Below are positions 26,174-34,663 of a DNA stretch of 64,000 nucleotides, piece after piece (position 1 is the first letter of the stretch; each line of letters begins with the position of its first letter). The position numbers and the translations under genes are program-made. Below the pieces are notes generated by a model that saw only the letters and a program-made list of their open reading frames with translations, did not search any database and had not been told where the DNA came from. The stretch lies in NCBI GenBank assembly GCA_038207625.1, contig JBBQZO010000004.1, forward strand, positions 1 to 64,000, read 5' to 3'. The stretch is from JBBQZO01 sp038207625 (lineage in GTDB: Bacteria; Pseudomonadota; Gammaproteobacteria; Burkholderiales; Burkholderiaceae_D).

Positions 26174-26681
26174 TCTGCCCGCGTTCGACGCCGAGGCGCT
26201 CTACCAAACGCTGCGTGCGCAGCTGCAAACCGGCCTGGCCGGCGTGGCCGACGTGGCCATTGTCGGCATCCACTCGGGCGGCGCCTGGCTCGCTGAACGG
26301 CTGGCGCACGACCTGGGCCTGCAGGCGCGCTTCGGTGTCGTTGACGCCTCGTTCTACCGCGACGACTACGCGCAAAAAGGCTTGCACGCCGAAGTCAAGC
26401 CGACCCAGATCGGCTTTGACGTCAACGGCGCCACCATCGTGCTGGTCGACGATGTGCTCTATACGGGACGCACCACGCGCGCGGCGATCAATGTGCTGTT
26501 CGACTTCGGCCGCCCGGCGCGCATTCTGCTGGCCGCGCTGGCCGACCGGGGCGGACGCCAGTTGCCGGTGGCGGCCGATTTCGTCGCCGTCACCTGCGCG
26601 CTGGGGCCCGAACAGGTGCTGCGCCTGACGCGCGACGCCGCTGGAAAATTTACGCTAACAACAGAAGAAGACCATGCTTAA
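26157..26681 (+). CDS. pyrR: PyrR-type uracil phosphoribosyltransferase / pyr regulator
   Basis: 174 residues from ATG 26157, inside the end of ruvX. The PRPP-binding motif IVLVDDVLYTGRTTRAA and the upstream GIHSGGAWLAERLA are diagnostic of PyrR. In Gram-positive bacteria PyrR binds pyr mRNA and causes attenuation, and also makes UMP from uracil. In proteobacteria the RNA-binding role is not generally shown, and no separate leader with alternative hairpins can exist here because the gene is embedded between ruvX and pyrB. It overlaps pyrB by eight bases. Confidence 0.93.
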   Translation: MPTTTNLPAFDAEALYQTLRAQLQTGLAGVADVAIVGIHSGGAWLAERLAHDLGLQARFGVVDASFYRDDYAQKGLHAEVKPTQIGFDVNGATIVLVDDVLYTGRTTRAAINVLFDFGRPARILLAALADRGGRQLPVAADFVAVTCALGPEQVLRLTRDAAGKFTLTTEEDHA

Positions 26682-27639
26682 TCCGCAACTGAATAAACAC
26701 GGCGAACTGCAGCACTTGCTGTCGATCGAGGGGCTGCCCAAATCCATCGTCAACCACATCCTCGACACCGCCTCGTCGTTTGTGTCGATCTCCGACCGCG
26801 AAGTGAAGAAGGTTCCTTTGATGCGCGGTAAAAGCGTCTTCAACCTGTTCTTCGAGAACTCGACGCGCACCCGCACCACCTTCGAGATCGCCTCGAAGCG
26901 CCTGTCGGCCGACGTGATCAACCTGAACATCTCGGCCTCGTCGGCCAGCAAAGGCGAGTCGCTGCTCGACACGATCGACAATCTGGCGGCCATGCACGCC
27001 GACATGTTCGTGGTACGCCACGCGCAATCGGGCGCGCCCTACCTGATCGCCAAACATCTGATCGACACCCGTCAGTCGCACGTCCACGTGGTCAACGCCG
27101 GCGACGGCCGCCACGCGCACCCGACCCAGGGTTTGCTGGACATGTACACGATTCGCCACTACAAAAAAGACTTCAGCAACCTGACGGTGGCGATCGTCGG
27201 CGACATCTTGCACAGCCGCGTGGCACGCTCCGACATCCACGCCTTGACCACGCTGGGCGTGCCGGAAGTGCGCGCCATCGGCCCGCACACGCTGCTGCCG
27301 GGCGGACTGGAACAGATGGGCGTGCGGGTGTTTACCAATATGGATGAGGGGCTGAAGGGCGTCGACGTGATCATCATGCTGCGTCTGCAAAACGAGCGCA
27401 TGAGCGGCGCGCTGCTGCCGTCGGCCCAGGAATATTTCAAGAGCTACGGCCTGACGCCCGAGCGCCTGGCGCTGGCCAAGCCGGACGCGATCGTCATGCA
27501 TCCGGGGCCGATGAACCGCGGCGTCGAGATCGACTCGGCGGTGGCCGATGGACCGCAGGCGGTGATCCTGCCGCAGGTCACCTTTGGGATTGCCGTACGT
27601 ATGGCAGTGATGAGTATCGTCGCAGGAACGCAAGCATGA
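26674..27639 (+). CDS. pyrB: Aspartate carbamoyltransferase catalytic chain
   Basis: 321 residues. It joins carbamoyl phosphate and aspartate in the first committed step of pyrimidine synthesis. The carbamoyl-phosphate site is FFENSTRTRTTFE, followed by SSASKGESLLDT, VVRHAQSGAPY, NAGDGRHAHPTQGLLD and MHPGPMNRGVEI. No pyrI regulatory chain is near; instead the next gene encodes an inactive-looking dihydroorotase. That pairing is known for the Pseudomonas class of ATCase, in which PyrB and PyrC' form a dodecamer. Confidence 0.97.
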   Translation: MLNPQLNKHGELQHLLSIEGLPKSIVNHILDTASSFVSISDREVKKVPLMRGKSVFNLFFENSTRTRTTFEIASKRLSADVINLNISASSASKGESLLDTIDNLAAMHADMFVVRHAQSGAPYLIAKHLIDTRQSHVHVVNAGDGRHAHPTQGLLDMYTIRHYKKDFSNLTVAIVGDILHSRVARSDIHALTTLGVPEVRAIGPHTLLPGGLEQMGVRVFTNMDEGLKGVDVIIMLRLQNERMSGALLPSAQEYFKSYGLTPERLALAKPDAIVMHPGPMNRGVEIDSAVADGPQAVILPQVTFGIAVRMAVMSIVAGTQA

Positions 27640-28952
27640 AATTACATATCAAGAATGGCCGATTGATCGATCCGGCCAACGGCATCGACGGCCTGCACGA
27701 CCTGTTCATCGCCGACGGACGCGTGCTGGCGGTACTCGCGCCGGGCAGCGCACCGGCCGGTTTCGTGGCCGAGCACACCATCGATGCAAACGGCCTGGTG
27801 GTGGCACCGGGCTTTGTCGACCTGGCGGCGCGCCTGCGCGAACCGGGCTACGAATACAAGGCCACGCTGGAGTCCGAAATGCAGGCGGCGATGCAAGGCG
27901 GCGTGACCAGCCTGATCTGCCCGCCCGACACCGATCCGGTGTTGGACGAGCCGGGCCTGGTTGAAATGCTCAAGCACCGCGCGCGCAAACTCAATCAAGC
28001 CAATGTGCATCCGCTGGGCGCGCTGACCGTCGGCCTGAAAGGTCTGGCGCTGACCGAGATGGTCGAGCTGACCGAGTCCGGCTGCATCGGTTTTGCGCAG
28101 GCCGAAGAGCCGATCGAAGACACCACCGTGCTGCTGCGCGCGCTGCAATACGCGGGCACCTTTGGCTACACGGTGTGGCTGCGCCCGCAGGATGCGCATA
28201 TCGGGCGCGGCGGCATCGCCCACAGCGGACCGCTGGCGTCGCGCCTGGGTTTGTCGGGTGTGCCGGTGATGTCCGAGACGATCGCGCTGCACACTATTTT
28301 TGAATTGGTGCGCGCCACCGGTGCGCGCGTGCATCTGTGCCGCATGTCCTCGGCCGCCGGCCTCGAGCTGGTGCGCGCGGCCAAAAAAGAAGGCTTGCCG
28401 ATCAGCTGCGACGTCGGCGTGCACTATGTCCACATGACCGACGCCGACATCGGCTTTTTCGACTCGAACGCGCGCGTGACGCCGCCGTTTCGCAGCGGAC
28501 GCGACCGCGATGCGATCCGCGCCGCCCTGCTCGACGGCACCATCGACGCACTCTGTTCGGACCACACGCCGGTCGACGACGACGAGAAACTGCTGCCGTT
28601 CGGCGAAGCCTCGCCCGGCGCCACCGGGCTCGAACTGCTGCTGTCGCTGGCGCTCAAATGGGCCGACGAGTACGCCAGCGAACACCATGTGGGCGGTGCA
28701 GCGCCACAGCCGATCGCGCGCGCGATCGCCAAGATCACCTCCGACGCGGCGCGCATCGCCGGTCTGCCTTGCGGCCAGCTGGCGCCGGGCAGCGTGGCCG
28801 ACGTGTGCGTGTTCGATCCGGATGCGCGCTGGAAGGTCGAGCCGGCGGCGCTGGCCAGCCAGGGCAAGCACACGCCTTTCCTCGGTTACGAGCTGAAAGG
28901 CCAGGTCAAGGCCACCATCGTGGCCGGTCATCTCGCTTTTCAGCGCGCGTAA
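27636..28952 (+). CDS. pyrC': Dihydroorotase-like subunit PyrC' (predicted inactive)
   Basis: 438 residues, overlapping pyrB by four bases (ATGA). The amidohydrolase fold is clear: ending strands PGFVDLAARLREPGYEYK, GGVTSLICPPDTDP, CSDHTPVDDDEK. But the HxH metal motif of true dihydroorotases (DxHVHLREPG) reads DLAARLREPG here, so both zinc-binding His are missing. In Pseudomonas such PyrC' proteins lack activity and serve as structural partners of PyrB, while a separate gene supplies the enzyme. The same role is inferred here. A perfect hairpin follows 14 bases after the stop. Confidence 0.93.
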   Translation: MKLHIKNGRLIDPANGIDGLHDLFIADGRVLAVLAPGSAPAGFVAEHTIDANGLVVAPGFVDLAARLREPGYEYKATLESEMQAAMQGGVTSLICPPDTDPVLDEPGLVEMLKHRARKLNQANVHPLGALTVGLKGLALTEMVELTESGCIGFAQAEEPIEDTTVLLRALQYAGTFGYTVWLRPQDAHIGRGGIAHSGPLASRLGLSGVPVMSETIALHTIFELVRATGARVHLCRMSSAAGLELVRAAKKEGLPISCDVGVHYVHMTDADIGFFDSNARVTPPFRSGRDRDAIRAALLDGTIDALCSDHTPVDDDEKLLPFGEASPGATGLELLLSLALKWADEYASEHHVGGAAPQPIARAIAKITSDAARIAGLPCGQLAPGSVADVCVFDPDARWKVEPAALASQGKHTPFLGYELKGQVKATIVAGHLAFQRA

Positions 28953-28966
28953 GCGGCGCGCTGCAC

Positions 28967-28999
28967 ATGACAACGCCGGCTTCGTGCCGGCGTTGTCAT
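28967..28999 (+). terminator. Perfect 14-bp hairpin after the pyr operon
   Basis: ATGACAACGCCGGC (28967-28980) and GCCGGCGTTGTCAT (28986-28999) pair perfectly around a TTCGT loop. No T-run follows, so termination may need Rho, or the structure may protect the mRNA end. Confidence 0.6.
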
Positions 29000-29165
29000 G
29001 CCCGCCGCTGCGCGCTCATTGCCCGTGCAGCGCGTGAAACCGGCGCGCAACGCCCACCTGGCTGTGGCATTTCTTGCACAATAAAAACAGCTTTAAGGGG
29101 CGCTTTGGCGCACTTGACGGTAAAATCGCGCTGCCGCGACCCTTTTGTCCTGACCCAGGTGTGCT

Positions 29166-29930
29166 TTGAAAATTCTGCTTTCGTTTCGCTTGTTGCGGGT
29201 ATTCCTGCATGTGTCGATGGGCATGCTTACCTGTGCCATCGTGTTCCCATGGGCAGCCAGTGCGCGCCGTAATGAATATATCCGGCGCTGGTCGGCCCAG
29301 TTGCTGGGCATCTGCGGCGTCACGGTCGAACGCGCGGGCGGCGCACCGGCGCTCGAGCACGCGATGATCGTCGCCAATCACGTGTCCTGGCTGGACATCT
29401 TCGTCATCAACACGCTGTACCCGTGCCGCTTCGTGGCCAAGTCGGAAATCCGCGCCTGGCCGGTGCTGGGCTGGCTGGTCGATCAGGCCGGCACGGTGTT
29501 TCTGGCGCGCGGCAACCGGCGCGATTTGCGCCACATCTTCAAGGGCCTGGTGCTGACTTTGCAGGCGGGCGAGCGGGTGGCGTTCTTCCCGGAAGGCACC
29601 ACTGCTGCCCAGGGCAGTTTGCTGCCGTTTCACGCCAATTTGTTTGAAGCGGCCATCGACGCTGACGTGCCGGTGCAGCCCTACGCGCTGCGCTATGTCG
29701 ATGCGAACGGCGCGCCGCACCGGGCAGTCGAATTCCTCGGCGAGATGACATTCGCGGAAAGCATCGTGACCATTCTCAGTTGCAGCAGCATCCACGCCCA
29801 GCTGATCTGCACGCCGCCGATCGCCGCCACTGGCACGCACCGGCGCGAACTGGCCCAGGCCTCGCACGACGCGGTGGCGCTGGCGCTGGGCATTGCGGCA
29901 CCGGTCAGCCTGAAAACAGCGCTCGGCTAG
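29166..29930 (+). CDS. 1-acyl-sn-glycerol-3-phosphate acyltransferase (PlsC family)
   Basis: 254 residues from TTG 29166; no ATG or GTG fits the conserved N-terminus KILLSFRLLRVFLHV. The enzyme acylates lysophosphatidic acid at the inner membrane. The acyltransferase motifs are NHVSWLDIFVIN (NHx4D), FVAKSEIRAWPVLGWL, AFFPEGTTAAQGSLLPF and VPVQPYALRY. The N-terminus is a membrane anchor. A TAAAAT at 29121-29126 could be a -10 element. The 3' end overlaps the convergent apaH by four bases, and the T-run at 29931-29939 just past the stop encodes the lysines at the ApaH C-terminus. A second PlsC-family gene lies at 41229. Confidence 0.9.
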   Translation: MKILLSFRLLRVFLHVSMGMLTCAIVFPWAASARRNEYIRRWSAQLLGICGVTVERAGGAPALEHAMIVANHVSWLDIFVINTLYPCRFVAKSEIRAWPVLGWLVDQAGTVFLARGNRRDLRHIFKGLVLTLQAGERVAFFPEGTTAAQGSLLPFHANLFEAAIDADVPVQPYALRYVDANGAPHRAVEFLGEMTFAESIVTILSCSSIHAQLICTPPIAATGTHRRELAQASHDAVALALGIAAPVSLKTALG

Positions 29931-30778
29931 GTTTTTTTCTTGCCGCCGGCCTGTTGGTACTCCGGGCAGGCGACCTGGATCAGGCTGCGGTCATCCAGGC
30001 ACACGGCGCTCAAATGGCCGCCCCAGACGCAGCCGCTGTCCAGGCCCAGCAAATTCGGGCGCATCAGCAGGCCCAGCGCCGACCAGTGACCAAACACCAC
30101 GGTGATGTGTGCGCTCTGGCGCGCGGGCAGGTCGAACCATGGCAGCAGATCCGAGCCGGGCGGGGCGCCGGCCGACTCCTTCTGCTTGAAGTCGATCCGG
30201 CCGTCCGGGCTGCACAGGCGCATGCGCGTGAGCACGTTGACGATGCAGCGCAAGCGATCCATGCCGCGCAAGTTGTCGTCCCAGCGATCCGGCGTGTTGC
30301 CATACAAATTAGCCAGGAAGGCGACCCAGTCCGGGCCGCGCAGCGCGCTCTCGACCTCGTGCGCCAGCGCCAGCGTTTGTTGCACCGTCCAGGACGGCAG
30401 CACGCCTGCATGCACCACCAGGTGCGCGTCGCGCAGTATCGCCAGCGGGCGATGGCGCAGCCAGTCGAGCAGCACGGCGCGGTCGGGCGCGGCCAGGATC
30501 TCGGCTAAGGTGTCGGATTTGTGCAACGGCTGCACGCCAGCGGCCACCGCCAGCAAGTGCAAATCGTGGTTGCCCAGAATGGCGTCGATGCGCCCATCGC
30601 TGGCCGTGGCCAGCGCATGCACGCGGCGCAGCGCGGCCAGCGAAGCGGGTCCGCGGTTGATCAGGTCGCCGGCAAACAGGATTGCCGGATTGGTCCCGCC
30701 GTGTTCGGCTATCCGCTCTAGCAAGAGCCCGGTTTCGCATGCGCAGCCCTGCAAATCGCCGATTACATAGGTTTTCAT
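29927..30778 (-). CDS. apaH: Bis(5'-nucleosyl)-tetraphosphatase (symmetrical)
   Basis: 283 residues. ApaH splits Ap4A into two ADP and also removes Np4 caps from RNA. The metallophosphatase motifs are IGDLQGCACE, FAGDLINRGPASLAALRRVH, LGNHDLHLLAVAAG, LVVHAGVLPSW, and the end motifs VFGHWSALG and GLDSGCVWGG. The Gln in GDLQG (His in E. coli) is common in beta- and gammaproteobacterial members. The Lys-rich C-terminus GGKKKT is encoded by an A-run that overlaps the plsC end. Confidence 0.96.
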   Translation of the reverse strand: MKTYVIGDLQGCACETGLLLERIAEHGGTNPAILFAGDLINRGPASLAALRRVHALATASDGRIDAILGNHDLHLLAVAAGVQPLHKSDTLAEILAAPDRAVLLDWLRHRPLAILRDAHLVVHAGVLPSWTVQQTLALAHEVESALRGPDWVAFLANLYGNTPDRWDDNLRGMDRLRCIVNVLTRMRLCSPDGRIDFKQKESAGAPPGSDLLPWFDLPARQSAHITVVFGHWSALGLLMRPNLLGLDSGCVWGGHLSAVCLDDRSLIQVACPEYQQAGGKKKT

Positions 30779-30814
30779 CTTGGTGCAAAGGCCTTAAATG
30801 AGAAGCGAATCGCA

Positions 30815-30820
30815 TATAAT
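30815..30820 (+). promoter_or_regulatory. Candidate -10 element for the rfb operon
   Basis: A perfect TATAAT in the context CGCATATAATCC lies 100 bases before rfbB. No good -35 is found at 16-18 bases upstream, so the assignment is tentative. The context recurs at 63566-63571. Confidence 0.4.
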
Positions 30821-30919
30821 CCCAAAGTCCGTTCGCGCTTCACGCAAATGCGCCAATGACACATTGCTACACTCAAAATCCAGACTTCAACTCGATTGTT
30901 ACGCTTAGCGGGATACTAA

Positions 30920-31993
30920 ATGATTTTTGTTACAGGTGGTGCGGGTTTTATCGGTTCCAATTTCGTACTCGACTGGCTGGCCCAGTCCGATGAGCCGGTG
31001 CTCAATATTGATAAGCTTACCTATGCCGGTAATCTGAATAACCTGGCCGCGCTCAAAGGCGATGCGCGCCACATATTCGCGCGCACCGATATCGGTGACG
31101 CCGAGCGCATTCCGGCGCTGCTGGCCGAGCACAAGCCGCGCGCGATCGTCCATTTTGCTGCTGAAAGTCATGTCGATCGCTCGATCCACGGCCCGGGCGA
31201 ATTCATCACCACCAACATCAACGGCACCTTCAACATGCTCGAAGCGAGCCGCGCCTACTGGTTGGCGCTGGCGGCCGACGACAAGGCCGCGTTTCGCTTC
31301 TTGCATGTATCGACCGATGAAGTGTACGGCACACTGGGGGCAAGCGACGCACCGTTCACGGAAACCACCGGCTATGCGCCGAACAGCCCGTATTCGGCAT
31401 CGAAAGCGGCCTCGGACCATCTGGTGCGCGCCTATCACCACACCTACGGGATGCCGACGCTGACCACCAATTGTTCCAATAATTATGGTCCGTATCACTT
31501 CCCGGAGAAACTGATTCCGCTGATCATCGCCAATGCGCTCGCCGGCAAGGCGCTGCCGATTTACGGCGATGGTCTGCAGGTGCGCGACTGGCTGTATGTG
31601 AGCGACCACTGCGCGGCAATCCGCCGGGTGCTCGATGGCGGCCGACCGGGCGAAGTCTACAACGTGGGCGGCTGGAACGAGATGACCAACCTCGACGTTG
31701 TCCATACGCTGTGCGACATGCTCGACCGGCTGGCGCCGCGCCCTGACGCGGCCAGCTATCGCAGCCAGATCACCTATGTCAAGGACCGCCCGGGGCACGA
31801 CCGCCGCTACGCGATCGACGCGCGCAAGATCGAGCGCGAACTGGGCTGGAAGCCGGCCGAAACGTTTGAATCGGGCATCAACAAGACCGTCCAGTGGTAT
31901 CTGGCCAATCAAGCCTGGGTGGCCGACGTGCAGTCGGGCGCCTACGCCAATTGGGTCGAACAGAATTACTTCAACCGGGAGAACCAGGCATGA
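30920..31993 (+). CDS. rfbB: dTDP-glucose 4,6-dehydratase
   Basis: 357 residues. RfbB (RmlB) makes dTDP-4-keto-6-deoxyglucose, the second step towards dTDP-L-rhamnose. NAD is bound by TGGAGFIGSNF. The active site shows STDEVYGTLG and the YxxxK pair in NSPYSASKAASDHLV. NCSNNYGPYHFPEKLIP and YVSDHCAAI are family-typical. It opens the rfbBACD cluster and overlaps rfbA by four bases. Rhamnose from this pathway feeds O-antigen, exopolysaccharide or rhamnolipid. Confidence 0.97.
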   Translation: MIFVTGGAGFIGSNFVLDWLAQSDEPVLNIDKLTYAGNLNNLAALKGDARHIFARTDIGDAERIPALLAEHKPRAIVHFAAESHVDRSIHGPGEFITTNINGTFNMLEASRAYWLALAADDKAAFRFLHVSTDEVYGTLGASDAPFTETTGYAPNSPYSASKAASDHLVRAYHHTYGMPTLTTNCSNNYGPYHFPEKLIPLIIANALAGKALPIYGDGLQVRDWLYVSDHCAAIRRVLDGGRPGEVYNVGGWNEMTNLDVVHTLCDMLDRLAPRPDAASYRSQITYVKDRPGHDRRYAIDARKIERELGWKPAETFESGINKTVQWYLANQAWVADVQSGAYANWVEQNYFNRENQA

Positions 31994-32877
31994 GTATTGA
32001 ACGCAAAGGCATCATTCTGGCCGGCGGCTCCGGCACGCGCCTGTATCCGGTCACCATGACGGTCTCCAAGCAACTGTTGCCGGTGTACGACAAGCCGATG
32101 ATCTACTATCCCTTGACGACGCTGATGCTGGCCGGGATACGCGACATCCTGATCATCTCGACCCCGCAGGACACACCGCGCTTTCGCGAGCTGCTGGGCG
32201 ACGGCTCGCAGTGGGGCATCAACCTCAGCTATGCGGTCCAGCCCTCGCCGGATGGTCTGGCGCAAGCGTTCATCATCGGGCGCGAGTTCGTCGGCAACCA
32301 TCCGTCGGCGCTGATCCTGGGCGACAATATCTACTACGGCCACGGCCTGGACCAGAAGCTGGCGATGGCCACCGGCCGCAGCGACGGCGCCACCGTATTC
32401 GCCTACCACGTGCTGGACCCGGAGCGCTATGGCGTGGTCGCGTTCGACAAGAACCAGCAGGCCGTCAGCATCGAGGAAAAACCGCTGCAGCCCAAGTCGA
32501 ACTACGCCGTCACCGGTCTGTATTTCTACGACCAGCAGGTGTGCGACATCGCGCGCGACATCCGCCCGTCCGCGCGCGGCGAACTGGAAATCACCGACGT
32601 CAACCGGGTCTACCTGGAAGCGGGACAGCTGAGCGTCGAAGTGATGGGGCGCGGCATGGCCTGGCTCGACACCGGCACCCACGAGTCCTTGCTCGAGGCC
32701 TCGCAGTTCATCGCGACGATCGAGAAGCGCCAGGGCCTGAAGGTGGCCGTGCCGGAGGAGATCGCGTATCGCAAGGGCTATATCGACGCGGCCCAGCTGG
32801 CCCAGCTGGCTGTGCCACTGAAGAAAAACGCGTATGGCCAGTACCTATTGCAAATTCTCGAAGACAAGGTGATGTAA
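31990..32877 (+). CDS. rfbA: Glucose-1-phosphate thymidylyltransferase
   Basis: 295 residues from ATG 31990, in an ATGA overlap with rfbB. RfbA (RmlA) activates glucose-1-phosphate with dTTP. The nucleotidyltransferase motif GIILAGGSGTRLYPVTMTVS, then KQLLPVYDKPMIYYPL, LGDNIYYGHGL, VEEKP-like SIEEKPLQPKSN and WLDTGTHESLLEAS are all present. The frame upstream of 31990 belongs to the rfbB overlap and is not coding. Confidence 0.97.
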   Translation: MSIERKGIILAGGSGTRLYPVTMTVSKQLLPVYDKPMIYYPLTTLMLAGIRDILIISTPQDTPRFRELLGDGSQWGINLSYAVQPSPDGLAQAFIIGREFVGNHPSALILGDNIYYGHGLDQKLAMATGRSDGATVFAYHVLDPERYGVVAFDKNQQAVSIEEKPLQPKSNYAVTGLYFYDQQVCDIARDIRPSARGELEITDVNRVYLEAGQLSVEVMGRGMAWLDTGTHESLLEASQFIATIEKRQGLKVAVPEEIAYRKGYIDAAQLAQLAVPLKKNAYGQYLLQILEDKVM

Positions 32878-32880
32878 ATA

Positions 32881-33426
32881 ATGAATGTGATCCCTACCGA
32901 TATCGCGGACGTCCTGATCCTCGAGCCAAAGGTGTTCGGCGACGAGCGCGGTTTCTTCTTCGAAAGCTTCAATGCGCGCCATTTCGCCGAGCTGACCGGT
33001 GTCAAGGCCGAGTTCGTGCAGGACAACCACTCGAAGTCGGCGCGCAATGTGTTGCGCGGCCTGCATTACCAGATCCGCCAGCCGCAGGGCAAGCTGGTGC
33101 GCGTCACGCACGGCGCCGTGTTCGACGTGGCGGTCGACCTGCGCAAGAGCTCGCCCACCTTCGGGCGCTGGGTCGGTGTTGAACTGTCGGCCGAGAATAA
33201 GCGCCAGTTGTGGGTGCCGCCCGGTTTCGCGCACGGCTTCGTTGTCACCAGCGACAGCGCCGAATTCCTCTACAAGACCACCGACTATTGGGCCCCGGAA
33301 CACGAGCGCGCGCTGCGCTGGGACGATCCGGCGCTGGGCATTGTCTGGCCGATCAGCGGTCAGCCTGCCCTGTCGGGCAAGGATCAGCTGGCCAGCCTGC
33401 TGGCCGACGCGGAAACCTTCGCATGA
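32881..33426 (+). CDS. rfbC: dTDP-4-dehydrorhamnose 3,5-epimerase
   Basis: 181 residues, three bases after rfbA. RfbC (RmlC) epimerises dTDP-4-keto-6-deoxyglucose at C3 and C5. Diagnostic segments are DERGFFFESFNARHF, FVQDNHSKSARNVLRGLHYQ with the active-site His, KLVRVTHGAVFDVAVDLRKS, LWVPPGFAHGF and YKTTDYWAPEHERALRWDDP. It overlaps rfbD by four bases. Confidence 0.97.
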   Translation: MNVIPTDIADVLILEPKVFGDERGFFFESFNARHFAELTGVKAEFVQDNHSKSARNVLRGLHYQIRQPQGKLVRVTHGAVFDVAVDLRKSSPTFGRWVGVELSAENKRQLWVPPGFAHGFVVTSDSAEFLYKTTDYWAPEHERALRWDDPALGIVWPISGQPALSGKDQLASLLADAETFA

Positions 33427-34280
33427 AGATCTTGCTCACCGGCGTCAACGGCCAGGTCGGCTACGAACTCGAACGCAGCCTGCAAGGGCTGGGCGAGGTG
33501 GTGGCGCTCGATCGCAGCAAGCTCGACTTGTCGGACCTGGACCAGCTGCGCGACGTGATCCGCGCCGTGCGACCGGGCCTGATCGTCAACCCGGCCGCCT
33601 ACACGGCCGTCGACAAGGCCGAAACCGAGCCTGAACTGGCGCACCGCATCAATGCCGAAGCGCCCGCCGTGATGGCGGCCGAAGCGGCATTGCTGGGCGC
33701 GGCGATGGTGCACTATTCGACCGACTACGTGTTTGACGGCAGCAAGGCCGGCGCCTACAGCGAAGACGACGCGACCGGGCCGCTGAATGTGTACGGACGC
33801 AGCAAGCTGGCCGGCGAACAGGCCATTCAAGCGAGCGGCGTCGACCACCTGATCCTGCGCACCAGCTGGGTATATGGCATGCGCGGCAAGAACTTCCTGC
33901 TCACCATGATGCGCCTGGCCAAGGAGCGCGATGCGCTGCGCGTGGTCAGTGACCAGTTCGGCGCGCCCACCTGGAGCCGCACGATCGCCGACACGACGGC
34001 GTTGATCCTGGCCCAGGCCCGTTGTGGCGACGCACACTGGTGGTCGCAACACAGCGGCGTGTATCACCTGAGCAGCCAGGGACAGACCAGCTGGTTTGGT
34101 TTTACCGAGCAAATCTTGGCGCAAGCGGGTATCAGCTGCGCACTGACGCCGATCGGCACGCTCGACTACCCTTTGCCGGCACCGCGCCCGCAAAACTCGG
34201 TATTAAATTCCGATAAGCTGATGCGCCAATTTTGCACGCTGCCGGAATGGCAGACCGCACTGCGCCTGTGCCTGCAGTAA
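33423..34280 (+). CDS. rfbD: dTDP-4-dehydrorhamnose reductase
   Basis: 285 residues from ATG 33423. RfbD (RmlD) makes dTDP-L-rhamnose with NAD(P)H. The cofactor loop ILLTGVNGQVGYEL, NPAAYTAVDKAETE, the STDYVFDG motif, the YxxxK pair in VYGRSKLAGEQ, and LRTSWVYGMRGKNFLLTM are characteristic. The gene ends the rfb cluster; a nested hairpin begins four bases after its stop. Confidence 0.96.
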   Translation: MKILLTGVNGQVGYELERSLQGLGEVVALDRSKLDLSDLDQLRDVIRAVRPGLIVNPAAYTAVDKAETEPELAHRINAEAPAVMAAEAALLGAAMVHYSTDYVFDGSKAGAYSEDDATGPLNVYGRSKLAGEQAIQASGVDHLILRTSWVYGMRGKNFLLTMMRLAKERDALRVVSDQFGAPTWSRTIADTTALILAQARCGDAHWWSQHSGVYHLSSQGQTSWFGFTEQILAQAGISCALTPIGTLDYPLPAPRPQNSVLNSDKLMRQFCTLPEWQTALRLCLQ

Positions 34281-34283
34281 GTC

Positions 34284-34327
34284 ATCCGGACGACACAAGG
34301 CGCCGCACCGTTTCGGTGCGTCCGGAT
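34284..34327 (+). terminator. Nested hairpin after rfbD
   Basis: An outer stem ATCCGGAC/GTCCGGAT (34284-34291 with 34320-34327) encloses CGCACCG/CGGTGCG (34304-34310 with 34314-34320) around TTT. An AT-rich stretch follows. This probably ends the rfb transcript. Confidence 0.65.
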
Positions 34328-34330
34328 TAA

Positions 34331-34663
34331 ATTATTTCAAATTGTAAATAGACGCGGCGGCACGCACGCTTGCCGCCAGAATCGCTCAGCGCGCGCCACG
34401 CGCAATTCACTATTGGGTCAGTCTATTGTGGTTGCAATTTCGTGACCGCCATTTCACCATTCGAGCGGCGCGTGCGATACCGGCTCTGTGCCCCGATGAA
34501 AAAGGGGGGGGGCGCACGCATTATGTCCGGTAGCCTAGCCCGATCCGGTACAATCGCGGCTTAGCAGAATGACAGGCGGTGTCAGGCTGTCTGCTGACTA
34601 ATAGTTGGTCGTTCTGCCTGCCGGCCCAATGTGTGCGCCGGTATTCACATATATTAGATAAAC
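34331..34663. other. Intergenic region with a G9 tract
   Basis: About 330 bases between the rfb terminator and the glycosyltransferase gene. It is lower in GC at its start, holds nine consecutive G at 34504-34512 and a possible -10 (TACAAT, 34549-34554). The tract lies inside a tiny 22-codon frame (34496-34564) that has no clear ribosome-binding site and is not called as a gene. Confidence 0.5.
34504..34512 (+). repeat. Poly-G tract of nine bases
   Basis: Nine G in a row directly after five A, upstream of the sugar-phosphate transferase gene. Tracts of this kind can vary in length by slipped pairing; whether this one does cannot be seen from a single sequence. Confidence 0.8.

Noticed and set aside
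29931..29940. T-run after plsC as an intrinsic terminator
   Set aside because: No stable hairpin precedes it; the run encodes the Lys-rich end of ApaH on the other strand.
30740..30778. Gln in the GDLQG motif of ApaH as a loss of function
   Set aside because: The same Gln is common in ApaH proteins of beta- and gammaproteobacteria, so it is not unusual.
34496..34564. 22-codon frame containing the G9 tract as a leader peptide
   Set aside because: No ribosome-binding site and too short to support as a gene; kept only as context for the tract.
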